NCBI RefSeq assembly: GCF_040802235.1
Contig: NC_133161.1
Location: 107,959,001 to 108,023,000, forward strand
Origin: Manis javanica
Taxonomy: Eukaryota; Chordata; Mammalia; Pholidota; Manidae
Reading direction: 5' to 3'
Length of the DNA: 64,000 nt
The position numbers and the translations under genes are program-made. The notes beneath the pieces were generated by a model. It ran no database searches. It saw nothing but the letters and a program-made list of their open reading frames with translations, and was not told the DNA's origin. This document shows, piece by piece, positions 8,891 through 19,915 of the stretch. The number at the start of each line of letters is the position of its first letter. The first letter of the stretch is position 1.

Positions 8891-11800
8891 TCAGATGAGT
8901 GAAATCATTTGGTATTTCTCTTTCTCCGCTTGGCTTATTTCACTGAGCATAATACTCTCCAGCTCCATCCATGTTGCTGCAAATGGTTGGATTTTTCCAT
9001 TTCTTATGGCTGAGTAGTATTCCATTGTGTATATGTACCACATCTTCTTTATCCATTCATCTACCTATGGACATGTAGGTTGCTTCCAATTCTTGGCTAT
9101 TGTAAATAGTGCTGTGATAAACATAGGGGTGCATCTGTCTTTCTCAAACTTGATTGCTGCATTCTTAGGGTAAATTCCTAGGAGTAGAATTCCTGGGTCA
9201 AATGGTAGGTCTGTTTTGAGCATTTTGATGAACCTCCATACTGCTTTCCACAATGGTTGAACTAATTTACATTCCCACCAGCAGTGTAGGAGGGTTCCCC
9301 TTTCTCCACAGCCTCGCCAACATTTGTTGTTGTTTGTCTTTTGGATAGCAGCTATCCTTACTGGTGTAAGGTGATACCTCTTTGTAGTTTTAATTTGCAT
9401 TTCTCTGATAATTAGCGATGTGGAGCATCTTTTCATGTGTCTGTTGGCCATCTACATTTCTTTTTTAGAGAACTGTCTGTTCAGTTCCTCTACCCGTTTT
9501 TTAATTGGGTTATTTGTTTTTTGTTTGTTGAGGCATGTGAGCTCTTCATATATTCTGGACGTCAAGCCTTTATCGGATGTGTCATTTTCAAATATATTCT
9601 CCCATACTGTAGGGTTCATTTTTGTTCTATTGATGGTGTCTTTCGCTGTACAGAAGCTTTTCAGCTTAATGTAGTCCCACTTGCTCATTTTTGCTGTTGT
9701 TTTCCTTGCCCGGGGAGATATGTTCAAGAAGAGGTCACTCATGTTTATGTCTAAGAGGTTTTTGCCTATGTTTTTGTCCAAGAGTTTAATGGTTTCATGA
9801 CTTACAGTCAGGTCTTTGATCCATCTTGAGTTTACCTTTGTATATGGGGTTAGACAATGGTCCAGTTTCATTCTCCTACATGTAGCTGTCCAGTTTTGCC
9901 AGCACCATCTGTTGAAGAGACTGTCATTTTGCCATTGTATGTCCATGGCTCCTTTATCAAATACTAATTGACCATATATGTTTGGGTTAATGTCTGGAGT
10001 CTCTAATCTGTTCCACTGGTGTGTGGCTCTGTTCTTGTGCCACTACCAAATTGTCTTGATTACTATGGCTTTGTAGTAGAGCTTGAAGTTGGGGAGTGAG
10101 ATCCCCCCTACTTTATTCTTCTTTTTCAGGATTGCTTTGGCTATTCGGGGTCTTTGGTGTTTCCATATGAATTTTTGAATTATTTGTTCCAATTCATTGA
10201 AGAATGTTGCTGGTAATTTGAGAGGGATTGCTTCAAATCTGTATATTGCTTTGGGCAGGATGGCCATTTTGACGATATTCTTCCTAGCCATGAGCATGGG
10301 ATGAGTTTCCATTTATTAGTGTCCCCTTTAATTTCTCTTAAGAGTGACTTGTAGTTTTCAGAGTATAAGTCTTTTACTTCTTGGGTTAGGTTTATTCCTA
10401 GGTTTTTATTCTTTTTGATGCAATTGTGAATGGAATTGTTTTCCTGATTTCTCTTTCTATTGATTCATTGTTAGTGTATAGGAAAGCTACAGATTTCTGT
10501 GTGTTAATTTTGTATCCTGCAACTTTGCTGTATTCCGATATCAGTTCTAGTAGTTTTGGAGTGGAGTCTTTAGGGTTTTTTATATACAGTATCATATTAT
10601 CTGCAAATAGTGACAGTTTAACTTCTTGTTTACCAATCTGGATTCCTTGTATTTCTTTGTTTTGTCTGATTGCCGTGGCTAGGACCTCCAGTACTATGTT
10701 AAATAACAGTAGGGAGAGTGGGCATCCCTGTCTGGTTCCCGATCTCAGAGGAAATGCTTTCAGCTTCTCGCTGTTCAGTATAATGCTGGCTGTGGGTTTA
10801 TCATATATGGCCTTTATTATGTTGAGGTACTTGCCCTCTATTCCCATTTTGCTGAGAGTTTTTATCATAAATGGATGTTGAATTTTGTCAAATGCTTTTT
10901 CAGCATCTATGGAGATGATCATGTGGTTTTTGTCTTTGTTTTTGCTGATGTGGTGGATGATGTTGATGGATTTTCGAATGTTGTACCATCCTTGCATTCC
11001 TGGGATGAACCCCACTTGGTCATGGTGTATGATCCTTTTGATATACTGTTGAATTCTGTTTGCTAATATTTTATTGAGTATTTTTGCATCAACATTCATC
11101 AGGGGTATTGGTCTGTAATTTTCTTTTTTGGTGGGGTCTTTGCCTGGTTTTGGTATTAGGGTGATGTTGGCTTCATAGGATGAGTTTGGGAGTATTCCCT
11201 CTTCTTCTATTTTTTGGAACACTTTAAGGAGAATGGGTATTATGTCTTCTCTGTGTGTCTGATAAAATTCCGAGGTAAATCCGTCCGGCCCCGGGGTTTT
11301 GTTCTTGGGTAGTTTTTTGATTACCGTTTCAATTTCTTTGCTCGTAATTGCTTTGTTTAACTTTTGTGTTTCTTCCTTGGTCAGTCTTGGGAGGTTGTAT
11401 TTTTCTAGGAAGTTGTCCATTTCTTCTAGGTTTTCCAGCTTGTTGGCATATAGGTTTTCATAGTAGTCTTTAATAATTCTTTGTATTTCTGTGGAGTCTG
11501 TCGTGATTTTTCCATTCTCATTTCTGATTATGTTGATTTGTGTTGATTCTCTTTTTCTCTTAATAAGTTTGGCTAGAGGCTTGTCTATTTTGTCTATTTT
11601 CTCGAAGAACCAGCTCTTGGTTTCATTGATTTTTGCTATTGTTTTATTCTTCTCAATTTTGTTTATTTCTTCTCTGATCTTTATTATGTCCCTCCTTTTG
11701 CTGACTTTACGCCTCATTTGTTCTTCTTTTTCTAGTTCGATATTTGTGATGTTAGACTATTCATTTGGGATTGTTCTTCCTTCTTCAAGTGTGCCTGGAT

Positions 11801-12726
11801 TGCTATATACTTTCCTCTTAAGACTGCTTTCGCTGCATCCCACAGAAGTTGGGGCTTTGTGTTGTTGTTGTCATTTGTTTCTATATATTCCTTGATCTCT
11901 ATTTTGATTTGTTCATTAATCCATTGATTATTTAGTAGCATGTTGTTAAGCCTCCATGTGTTTGTGAGCCTTTTTGTTTTCTTTGTAGAATTTATTTCTA
12001 GTTTTATACCTTTGTGGTCTGAAAAATTGGTTGGTAGAATTTCAATATTTTGGAATTTACTGAGGCTCTTTTTGTGAGCTAGTATGTGGTCTATTCTGGA
12101 GAATGTTCCATGTGCACTTGAGAAGAATGTATATCCTGTTACTTTTGGATATAGAAACTATAGATGTCTATTAGGTCCATCTGTTCTAGTGTGTTGTTCA
12201 GTGCCTGTGTGTCCTTACTTATTTTCTGCCCGGTGGATCTATCCTTTGGGGTGAGTGGTGTGTTGACGTCTCCTAAAATGAATGCATTGCAGTCTATTTC
12301 CCTCTTTAGTTCTGTTAGTATTTGTTTCACATATGCTGGTGCTCCTGTGTTGGGTGCATATATATTTATAATGGTGATATCCGCTTGTTGGACTGAGCCC
12401 TTTTTCATTATGTAGTGTCCTTCTTTATCTCTTGTTACTTTCTTTGTTTTGAAGTCTATTTTGTCTGATATTAGTACTGCAACCCCTGCTTTCTTCTCAC
12501 TGTTGTTTGCCTGAAATATGTTTTTCCATCCCTTGACTTTTAGTCTGTGCTTGTCTTTGGGTTTAATGTGAGTTTCTTGTAAGCAGCATATAGATGGGTC
12601 TTGCTTTTTTATCCATTCTATTACTCTGTGTCTTTTGACTGGTGCATTAAGTCCATTTTCATTTAGGGTGAGTATTGAGAGATATGTACTTATTGCCATT
12701 GCAGGCTTTAGATTCGTGGTTACCAA
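8891..12726 (-). pseudogene. ORF2: L1 ORF2 (endonuclease/reverse transcriptase), broken copy
   Basis: Frames at 12139-12726 (endonuclease N-half), 10398-11717 (RT), 10043-10312, 9452-9946 and 9065-9451 (C-terminal, with CX3CX7HX4C cysteine motif) together align along the intact 1280-codon ORF2 at 28687-32529, but stops and frameshifts separate them. In the RT core FADD reads FADN, so a catalytic aspartate is lost. In the endonuclease, GDFN reads GDVN. This copy cannot drive its own transposition. Confidence 0.95.
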
Positions 12727-12893
12727 AGGTTCAAGGTTAGCTTCTTTAGTATCTTACTGCCTAACTTAGCTCGCTATTGAGCTTTTATATACACTGTCTG
12801 GAGAGTCTTTTCTTCTCTCCCTTCTTATTCCTTCTCCTCCATTCTTCATATGTTGTGTGTTTTGTTCTGTGCTCTTTTTAGGAGTGCTCCCAT

Positions 12894-13784
12894 CTAGAGC
12901 AGTCCCTTTAGGATTCCCTGTAGAGGTGGTTTGCGGGAAGCAAATTCCCTCAGCTTTTGCTTGTCTGGGAATTGTTTAATCCCACCATCATATTTAAATG
13001 ATAGTCGTGCTGGATAGAGTATCCTTGGTTCAAGGCCCTTCTGTTTAATTGCATTAAATATATCATGCCATTCTCTTCTGGCCTGTAGGGTTTCTGTCAA
13101 GAAGTCTGATGTTAGCCTGATGGGTTTTCCTTTACAGGTGACCTTTTTCTCTCTACCTGCCTTTACAACTATTTCCTTGTCCTTGATCCTTGCCATTTTA
13201 ATTACTATGTGTCTTGGTGTTGTCCTCCTTGTATCCTTTCTGTTGGGGGTTCTGTGTATTTCCGTGGTCTGTTCGATTATTTCCTCCCCCAGTTTGGGGA
13301 AGTTTTCAGCAATTATTTCTTCAAAGAGACTTTCTATCCCTTTTCCTCTTTCTTCTTCTTCTGGTACCACTATAATATGAATATTATTCCTTTTGGATTG
13401 GTCACATAGTTCTATTAGTGTTGTTTCATTCCTGGAGATCCTTTTATCTCTCTCTATGTCAGCTTCTATGCGTTTCTGTTCTCTGGTTTGTATTCCATCA
13501 ATGGCTTCTTGCATCTTATCCATTCTGCTTATAAATCCTTCCAGGGATTGTTTCACTTCTGTTATCTTCTTCCTGACATCTGTGATCTCCCTCCTGACTT
13601 CATCCCATTGCTTTTGCATTTTTCTCTGCATCTCATCCCATTGCTCTTGCATTTTTCTCTGCATCTCTGTTAGCATGTTCATGATTTTTATTTTGAATTC
13701 TTTTTCAGGAGGACTGGTTAGGTCTGTCTCCTTCTCAGGTGTTGTCTCTGTGATCTTTGTCTGCCTGTAGTTTTGCCTTTTCAT
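12894..13784 (-). CDS. ORF1: L1 ORF1 RNA-binding protein, copy 1 (296 aa)
   Basis: An open frame of 296 codons. The N-terminus is basic and polar, followed by a long coiled coil (about residues 30-110) containing two 11-residue repeats of the type QEQWDEMQRKM, then the RRM-like domain and the C-terminal domain (SFKYDGG, LREFASRKPPLQG). ORF1p is the trimeric RNA-binding chaperone of the L1 RNP. Compared with copy 2 (307 aa) one 11-residue repeat is missing and many substitutions are present. For example, the RIIGIPEEEERGKGIE motif is altered here to HIIVVPEEEERGKGIE. It is open, but its partner ORF2 is broken, so function is doubtful. Confidence 0.85.
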   Translation of the reverse strand: MKRQNYRQTKITETTPEKETDLTSPPEKEFKIKIMNMLTEMQRKMQEQWDEMQRKMQKQWDEVRREITDVRKKITEVKQSLEGFISRMDKMQEAIDGIQTREQKRIEADIERDKRISRNETTLIELCDQSKRNNIHIIVVPEEEERGKGIESLFEEIIAENFPKLGEEIIEQTTEIHRTPNRKDTRRTTPRHIVIKMARIKDKEIVVKAGREKKVTCKGKPIRLTSDFLTETLQARREWHDIFNAIKQKGLEPRILYPARLSFKYDGGIKQFPDKQKLREFASRKPPLQGILKGLL

Positions 13785-15331
13785 GGTGATAGAGATAGTT
13801 TGCAGAGCTGGTACGAGTGACTGCTGGAAGAGCTTACCTTCTTGTTGGTTTGTGGCCTTCCTCTCCTGGGAGAATAGCGACCTCTAGTGGCTCATGCTTG
13901 TCAGCTGTGCGCAGACAGGGCTTCTGTTACCTGTCCGTTTGCTATGGAATTTATCTCCGCTGTTGCGGTGGGCGTGGCCTGGCTGGGGCTTCTCCTCCAA
14001 AATGGTGGAGCCCTGTTGGAGGGGGAGTGGCCCGGAGGCTATTTATCTCCATAAGGGGCCTCTGTGCTCCCTGTTGCTCTAGGGGGTTAGAGTGCCCAGA
14101 GATCCCCAGATTCCCTGCCTCTGGTCTAAGTGTCCTGTCCTGCCCCTTTAAGACTTCCAAGAAGCACTGTCCAAACCAAAACAACAACAGCAACAATGAA
14201 AGAGGAAACAGAAAAAAAAAAAAGAAAGGGAAAAAACACGTGGTTTTTTTTGTCCTCAGGCACCGGTCCCAGGCATCCGCCCACCGGTTCTGCCATCCTG
14301 CTTCCCTAGCACTGGGGTCCCCGTTCCTCCCAGCTCTCCAAAATACACTTGCCAAAAAAAAGGGAAAATGCATGACCCTCTCCATCCCCAGGCACCGGTC
14401 CTAGGCACCTGCTCACCGGCCCTGCCACCCTGCCACCCTGCCTCCCTGGCACTGGGGTCCCTGCCCCCCTAAGGCCTCCAAAAAGCACTTGCCAAAAAGA
14501 AAAAAACAAGAGAAATGCGCGATGTTCTTTGTCCTCAGGCGCCGGTCCCAGGCACCTGCCTACCAGTCTTGCTGCCCTGCCTCCCTGGCATTGGGGTCCC
14601 TGTCCCTCCAAGGCTTCAAAAAGCACTCGCCAAAAAAAAAAAAAAAAAATGGAAAACGCACGATTTTCTTTGTCGTCAGGCGCCAGCCCCAGGCCCCTGT
14701 CCACCGGTCCCGCCACCCTGCCTCCCTAGTATTGGGAAAAACTCGCCATTTTCTTTGTCCCCAGGCGCCGGTCTCAGGCACCCGCTCACCAGTCTTGCTG
14801 CCCTGTTTCGCTAGTATTGGGGTCCCTGTCCCTTTAAGGCTTCCAAAAAGCACTCACCAAAGGAGAAAAAAAAAAGGGGGGGAAACGTGCGATTTTCTCT
14901 GTCCTCAGGCGCTGGTCTCAGGCACCTGCCCACCAGTCCCACAGGGAAAATTGCGCGATATTCTTTGTCCTCAGGTGCTGGTCCCAGGCACCCGCTCACC
15001 GGTCCTGATGCACTGCCTCCCTAGCACCGGGGTCCCTGTCCCTTTAAGGCTTCCAAAAAGCACTCGCCAAAAAAAAAACCGCTCCGGTTTCTTTCCACCC
15101 GCCCGGAGCCGGGGGGAGGGGCGCTCAGGTCCCTCCCAGGCTGGGGCTTGTATCTTACCCCCTTCGCAAGGCGCTGGGTTCTTGCAGGTGTGGATGTGGT
15201 CTGGATGTTGTCCTGTGTCCTCTGGTCTCTATTTTAGGAAGAGTTTTCTTTGTTATATTTTCACAGATCTATGTGTTTTTGGGAGGAGATTTCCACTGCT
15301 CTACTCATGCCGCCATCCTGGCTCCGCCCTC
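13785..15331 (-). promoter_or_regulatory. L1 5' UTR/promoter, copy 1, with degenerate monomers
   Basis: A GC-rich region with repeated units marked by the plus-strand phrase 'aaggcttccaaaaagcact'. Occurrences are near 14156, 14330, 14472, 14609, 14840 and 15046, about 140-230 bp apart. The 5' terminal block has the classic L1 start with a YY1-like element, but its core reads CCATCCT (15313-15319) instead of CCATCTT. Long plus-strand frames (for example 14489-15340) cross the repeats antisense to L1. Their proline/serine-rich repeats look compositional, so I do not call them genes. Confidence 0.8.
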
Positions 15332-15341
15332 AATGCTTAAC

Positions 15342-16192
15342 ATTTTTTATCAGATTTTCTGGAAGTTTCAGAATGCCTAACTTTCACAAGCACTTGTCTT
15401 TAAATCAATTTCATTAATACCATCCGGAGGTAGAAAGATATTTTCATTTACACACTTAGACACACAAACATACAGACTGAGACATAATGATAAGGTTCCC
15501 TCTGGCAGCCATCCGACATTGAAAACTCACTACTCTCTAGAACAAAAAGTCTGCCACCGACCCTTCTGGACTTCCCCACTGAGGTTGTTAGCTCTTCCCC
15601 TGATATCTTTAACCTGTAAAAGAGTGGTTGGATTAAATGTCTCCTCTGGCAGCCAGCCAACATTAAAGGACGAACACTCGAGGTGCAGAAAACATGAAAT
15701 TTTCCCTTCCTGACATCCGTGCTCAAATTGTGAGCTCTCTCCCTAATGTCTGAGAAAAATGGTCTGTCATGAGAGACAAGGGGGTCGTCTGCATCTGTCC
15801 CATTTCTTATGTCAACAACAAGACTAAGACAAACACGACAAACAACAAACATGCACCTACAGAGAAGAATCTGCCGTGGCCGTGGTGTCAAAACTGAAAT
15901 TAAGTTGAGGGCCTGTCAGACTGCAGCAGCAGCTGATTTTCCTCACAGATGAGGACTTCATCCTCCATATGGGGGCAAGGGACGTCTCCCAAGACCCCCG
16001 GTCGACGACCTGTCAGCGCGTCTGCCTAAGTCAATGCCGACCCTGATACAGATTGGAGCTCCTACAGGCTCATACAGGCTTGTTCGCGAACAAAAACAGT
16101 GAGACACAGACAGACAAAGACAGACAAATAACTGAGTGCACTCACCAGCCGGCACAGGGCCCTCTGGGTCAGGAGTCCTGGAGGTCTCTGGG
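15342..16192 (-). repeat. Leader of the Pro-PBS ERV plus start of the shared AT-rich module
   Basis: 15342-15490 aligns by eye with 49476-49632 of the Lys-PBS ERV and is the continuation of 4187-6709 across the L1. 15491-16192 is a non-coding retroviral leader downstream of the PBS. It contains two imperfect copies of a 144-bp unit, each starting ctctggcagcc (15500-15643 and 15644-15787). A GTGAGT splice-donor-like site lies about 50 bp after the PBS on the minus strand. No gag start was recognised before the junction at about 15490, so gag and pol appear deleted or replaced. Confidence 0.65.
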
Positions 16193-16210
16193 ATCCTGGA
16201 CGAGCCCCCA
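16193..16210 (-). other. Primer-binding site, tRNA-Pro type
   Basis: The minus strand reads TGGGGGCTCGTCCAGGAT, which is the tRNA-Pro PBS used by murine-leukaemia-type gammaretroviruses with one mismatch. It lies two bases inside the LTR edge at 16213. Confidence 0.9.
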
Positions 16211-16212
16211 GA

Positions 16213-16573
16213 TGTTGTGCCCAAAGTCACAAATCCCAAGGAGACCACCAAGGAGCCAACACGGATGCAAAAGCAAAAGAGCCTTTATTCGAGCTAGCCC
16301 GAGCTCAATCTCACACCCATGCCAACACACTGGCCAGGTGCCAGAGAAAGAGAGCGCGTTTTCCCCAGAACAAAGATTTTATGGGTTTCCAGGGCGGTTT
16401 GGGGGGGTGATGGCCGTGGCTCTGGCTGATTGGCTGGGTCTGGGGGTATTTGGGGGGGTGATGAGTTGTGGCTTTGGTCAGTTTGCAGGGTCTAGGGGTG
16501 GTGGGTGTACTTCTTGCTGACTGGAGACTAAACTCCGATTGGCTGAAATAGGATCTGGGAGCTTGCCCTTTCA
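16213..16573 (-). repeat. 5' LTR of a Pro-PBS gammaretrovirus-like ERV
   Basis: On the minus strand it runs from TGAAAGGGC at 16573 to ...CACAACA at 16213 (361 bp). AATAAA lies near 16284-16290, a CATAAAA TATA-like box near 16380, and CCAAT boxes (AGCCAAT) near 16427 and 16538. U3 holds two copies of a ~51-bp G-rich unit (16398-16448 and 16449-16500), an enhancer-like duplication. The PBS fixes the orientation as a 5' LTR. No matching 3' LTR was found in the window. Confidence 0.8.
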
Positions 16574-17133
16574 ATATGCTATTTTTTATCTGGGGAATAT
16601 TAACTGATCTCATTGAAGAATAACTCTAGAGCTGAATGTTTAACACTGAGTTTTAGTAGGGGGTTTCCTTCCATGTAGTTATATTGCTCCAACTGCAAAT
16701 ATCTTGCCCTGCTTTTTCTGGAGGCCCTCACCCTACTCTGACTACACGCACGGTCCCTGTATCATGGGTACCCAACCTCGGTCAGATGGATGTTCTGCAA
16801 ATATTTTCTCCCCAACTGTGGTTCAATGAGACTTGTTTATGGACTCTAACTTACCTTTTTTTTCTTTTATGGTTATTGCTTTGTGTGTCCTAAGAACATT
16901 TTGTCTACTTTCAACTCATAAAAAATATTGGCCTATGTTATCTGCTAAAAGTATCATGGTTTCAACTTTTATGTCTATGTCTGTGATCTATCTCAAATTA
17001 ATTTTTGTGTATGGTGTAAATATAAATGTTCATATGGATTTCCAGTTATTTCAGCATGATTTTTTGGAGATATCTCTTTCCCCATAAACTGCACCCTATT
17101 TTCTCTATATAGTCTTTTTGAGTATATCTCTTT

Positions 17134-17179
<46 letters not shown>

Positions 17180-17558
17180 ATTTTTTGTGGTTGCTCTGAG
17201 TATTATAATGCACATATGTAACTTATCAGTTCACAGGTGTCGACTTTACTTTTAATAACACTCTGAGCAAATGAGAGTGAATTTTCTCTCATGTTTTCCC
17301 AGTATAAAGACTTCATCTTACACAAATAGTACCAGTTTTATCCTCTTCTTTATCATTTAAATTCCTCTATTTTATTTCTCTCCTGCATTTTTACTTCAAG
17401 GCTTTTAGAATACTTCCAATAAAAAAACTTCAAAAATAAGCAGGGCAGTGAGAGGCATCATCTCCTTGAATTTAACAGGGGGACCTCTATGGATCTCCCA
17501 TGTGGTGGGCTTTGGTTTTGGGATCTGAGTTGATTAAGGAAATATACTTCTTACACTA
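16574..17558. repeat. Old L1 debris and (TG)n microsatellite
   Basis: There is no gene. About 16790-17130 reads as a degraded antisense L1 ORF2 segment (phrases such as 'gatctatctcaaattaattttt' in two parts, gatctatctcaaatt / aattttt, and 'ttccagttatttcagc'). A (TG)n run occupies about 17138-17178. 17180-17400 is AT-rich, possibly more L1. It ends with the ERV target site GTGAG at 17559-17563. Confidence 0.6.
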
Positions 17559-17563
17559 GTGAG

Positions 17564-17992
17564 TGTAAGATAAATTCTAACCAAAATCAGCAGGTGAAGA
17601 GAGGCAACAAAGGGCCAGGTAGTTTATTTGAACACAATTCCCAGGCGAGGTTCACCAGTCTATGGAAATGAAGGCTGGGGAAGTCACGCCCAGCAGGGAA
17701 GGCAGCAAGTTTGTAAAGAAGGCAGGGGGAGGGAGAGCAAAGGTATACAGTGGCACGGAGTATTGGCTCGCCTAGGGTACATGGGGGTTTCTCATTGGCC
17801 TTTAGCCAGGTACTGGAAAGTTACCACTACTCTTCTAGCTTGGGGAAGGGCTCTAGTTAGGAACTCTTGGAATGTTGTCCGATCAGACTCTGGAATGTTG
17901 TTAGACCGGAACCTGTTGGTCTCTGCCTTGTTTGGTGAGGCCTGAGCTTGTCCAGCAGGCTCACCTCTTCCCCTGGTGCCTCCAGCCTTACA
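17564..17992 (-). repeat. 3' LTR of the Phe-PBS provirus
   Basis: 429 bp, TGTAAGGCTGG...CTTACA on the minus strand, paired with 25549-25975. It is flanked on the left by the TSD GTGAG. The short A-rich AAAAAGCTAGAA just upstream (minus strand) stands where the polypurine tract should be and is degraded. Confidence 0.93.
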
Positions 17993-18281
17993 TTCTAGCT
18001 TTTTGGTCATAATGGGCGATGACTCGATCTGGCTACTTCCAGCTTACAAGGGACGTCATGGTGGAGGGGGTGGTTTAAGGCTGGTTGACAGCCAGAGGAG
18101 GCTCAGTCAGGAGGGGTGAGTACTTGTACAGCAACAGTTGATTAACTTTTATGTTTGAAATTTCTGCCATGTGCTGTTAAAGGAACTTGAAAACACATGG
18201 GGCAATTAAGAGTAAATTATAAACCGTTATTAAAGGGCCAAACTGAGGCATTAGCCACCCATAAGGGCCGCCTTCAGGTAC

Positions 18282-19915
18282 TCATGTTTTGTGGAGGTCT
18301 TTTTGTAGTTCTTGTAGTTTTTTTACACTTTGTTCTATGACTCCAGACTCATTTATATAGTAGCAGCATTTTTCTTGCAAGAAAATACAGGTCCCACCCT
18401 TTTCTGCGGTAAGCAGATCTAAGGCCTGCCAATTTTGAAGGGTGACCTGGGCAAGGGAAGTAAGCTGCCACTGGAGGGAAATAAGAGAGGTGGAGGTTTC
18501 TCTCAGGGTCAGGCTCACTCTATCATCTAATGCTGCTAGTTGACTTGCGAGACTTTGAGAGCTGACTAGGCTATGGCCTAATGCTCCTGCCCTTGTGGCA
18601 ACCACTGCTACTGTGGTGACCAGACTTACTCTTACTAGTATGGGTAGGAAGACAGCCCTCTTTTGCCTAGCTTCCAGATACATAGACTATCTGTCTAACA
18701 CCTGCTTTACTTCAGGTTTGTTGTATAATATCAATTGGGGAACTAGCATCACTAAAAGCAGGGCCTTACCATGGTGCTGCTGATACACTGGGTAAGGGTG
18801 TTGCACCAGAAAAACCTGCCCCCTTGAAGGGAGATTGGAGTGTCTACGGTTACCCATCATCGGCATTGGCTTCCCATTGACAATTCTGAGATGGTGGAAT
18901 GCTGGGTCAGGTAGCAGGTCAGTGGGGACAATGGTTCTTTGCACCATTTTCTGGTGGCCCCTAACCTATGTCGAGCTTCGGGCTTGAGGCTCGTTTTCCA
19001 CATCGGTACCTTGCTTAAAGGGAGGCTGCAGTCTTTTTCAGAGGAGTTTACTGGTTGAGCTTGGAAAAAACTAGTGGGAACTGCCACCACCGGGGGGCGT
19101 TGGAGGGAGGCGCAGAGGAAACAGTCGGACACATCGCTGAGAATATGTGAAGCATTAAGAAACCACACTGTTTCTCCAATGACTCTGGCTCAGGAAAGTG
19201 GTGCTCCTGCTGGTCCTAGGGAGTGGGGGTAGGGGTCCGACTGAATCTTCTGCTTTAGTGCCTCTTCTGTTTGTAGAATATTACTTGATACCTGTGCCTG
19301 GGTGTTTAGAACTTCCGTGAGAGTGAGATTTACAGTGGTCCATTCCCTCTTGATATGTACTGTGCCCTGTGGGGAGGCTTGGTTACTATTGCATAGCTTG
19401 CCCTGTACTCCTTTTTCTCAGCGTGGATCCCATGGATCACTAATGGTAATGTATAGCTTATCTTGTATTGTGAAGAACATGTTGTCAGAGACTCTTCTTG
19501 CTGTATCTTCTACTGCATGAACTCTACATGTGTCTAATTCAGGATGACATCCCCCATACATGTCGGACTGTAAAATACATGTATGAGAGATTTGGTCATA
19601 AGGAAAGCACAGCATAGGGTTTGAGAAAGTGTTTAAGATGTCTGTGTGTACTGGTATTTGAATCGGTGCCTGACAACCTACACGTGGGCAACTTTGGGTG
19701 CTTACTTCTCAGTCTTTGATTCTGTGAAGGGTTAGTTGGAGCTTAAATTTCCATGCAGAATAACTCTGCCTGGAGACCACCAGGCTATTCATCTGGCTGG
19801 TTGTACTTGACACAACTAGCCCACAGCTTAAGAGGACCCACCTCACAAGACACCCAATTATCATGTCTGGGCACCCGTTTGAGCCTAGAAAGGTGATACC
19901 AGGAGGAATGGCCAT
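18282..19915 (-). pseudogene. env: Proviral env (surface and transmembrane subunits), broken
   Basis: A possible env start at 19915 overlaps the pol end by about 130 bp, a gammaretroviral arrangement. The surface region (18857-19700) survives as short frames in different phases. The transmembrane part (18282-18683) is open for 133 codons with a hydrophobic fusion-peptide-like segment (about residues 11-30), a heptad region, an LQNWQALDLLTA segment of the immunosuppressive-domain type and an intact CX6CC motif. It stops before a membrane anchor. Sequence from 17993 to 18281 is the 3' remainder. It is non-functional as it stands. Confidence 0.88.

Larger units (their letters stand above)
6720..15331 (-). 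mobile_element. Full-length L1, copy 1 (broken ORF2), with captured ERV tail
   Basis: A minus-strand L1 flanked by the 10-bp TSD AATGCTTAAC (6710-6719 and 15332-15341). Reading 5' to 3' it has a repeat-bearing 5' UTR (13785-15331), ORF1 (12894-13784), a degraded ORF2 (8891-12726), the L1 3' UTR with an A-rich end near 8527-8552, and then about 1.8 kb of ERV-derived sequence ending in a T-run (plus strand) at 6730-6737. It has inserted into the Pro-PBS ERV. It is inactive as a source because ORF2 has several stops and frameshifts. Confidence 0.95.

Noticed and set aside
14489..15340. 283-codon plus-strand frame in the L1 5' UTR
   Set aside because: It runs antisense through tandem GC-rich monomers and repeats the same short peptide phrases. 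Similar frames occur in all phases, so composition explains it better than a gene.
17138..17178. Tandem-repeat array as CRISPR-like or satellite
   Set aside because: It is a simple (TG)n microsatellite. No spaced repeats suggest CRISPR anywhere in the window, and the DNA is mammalian.
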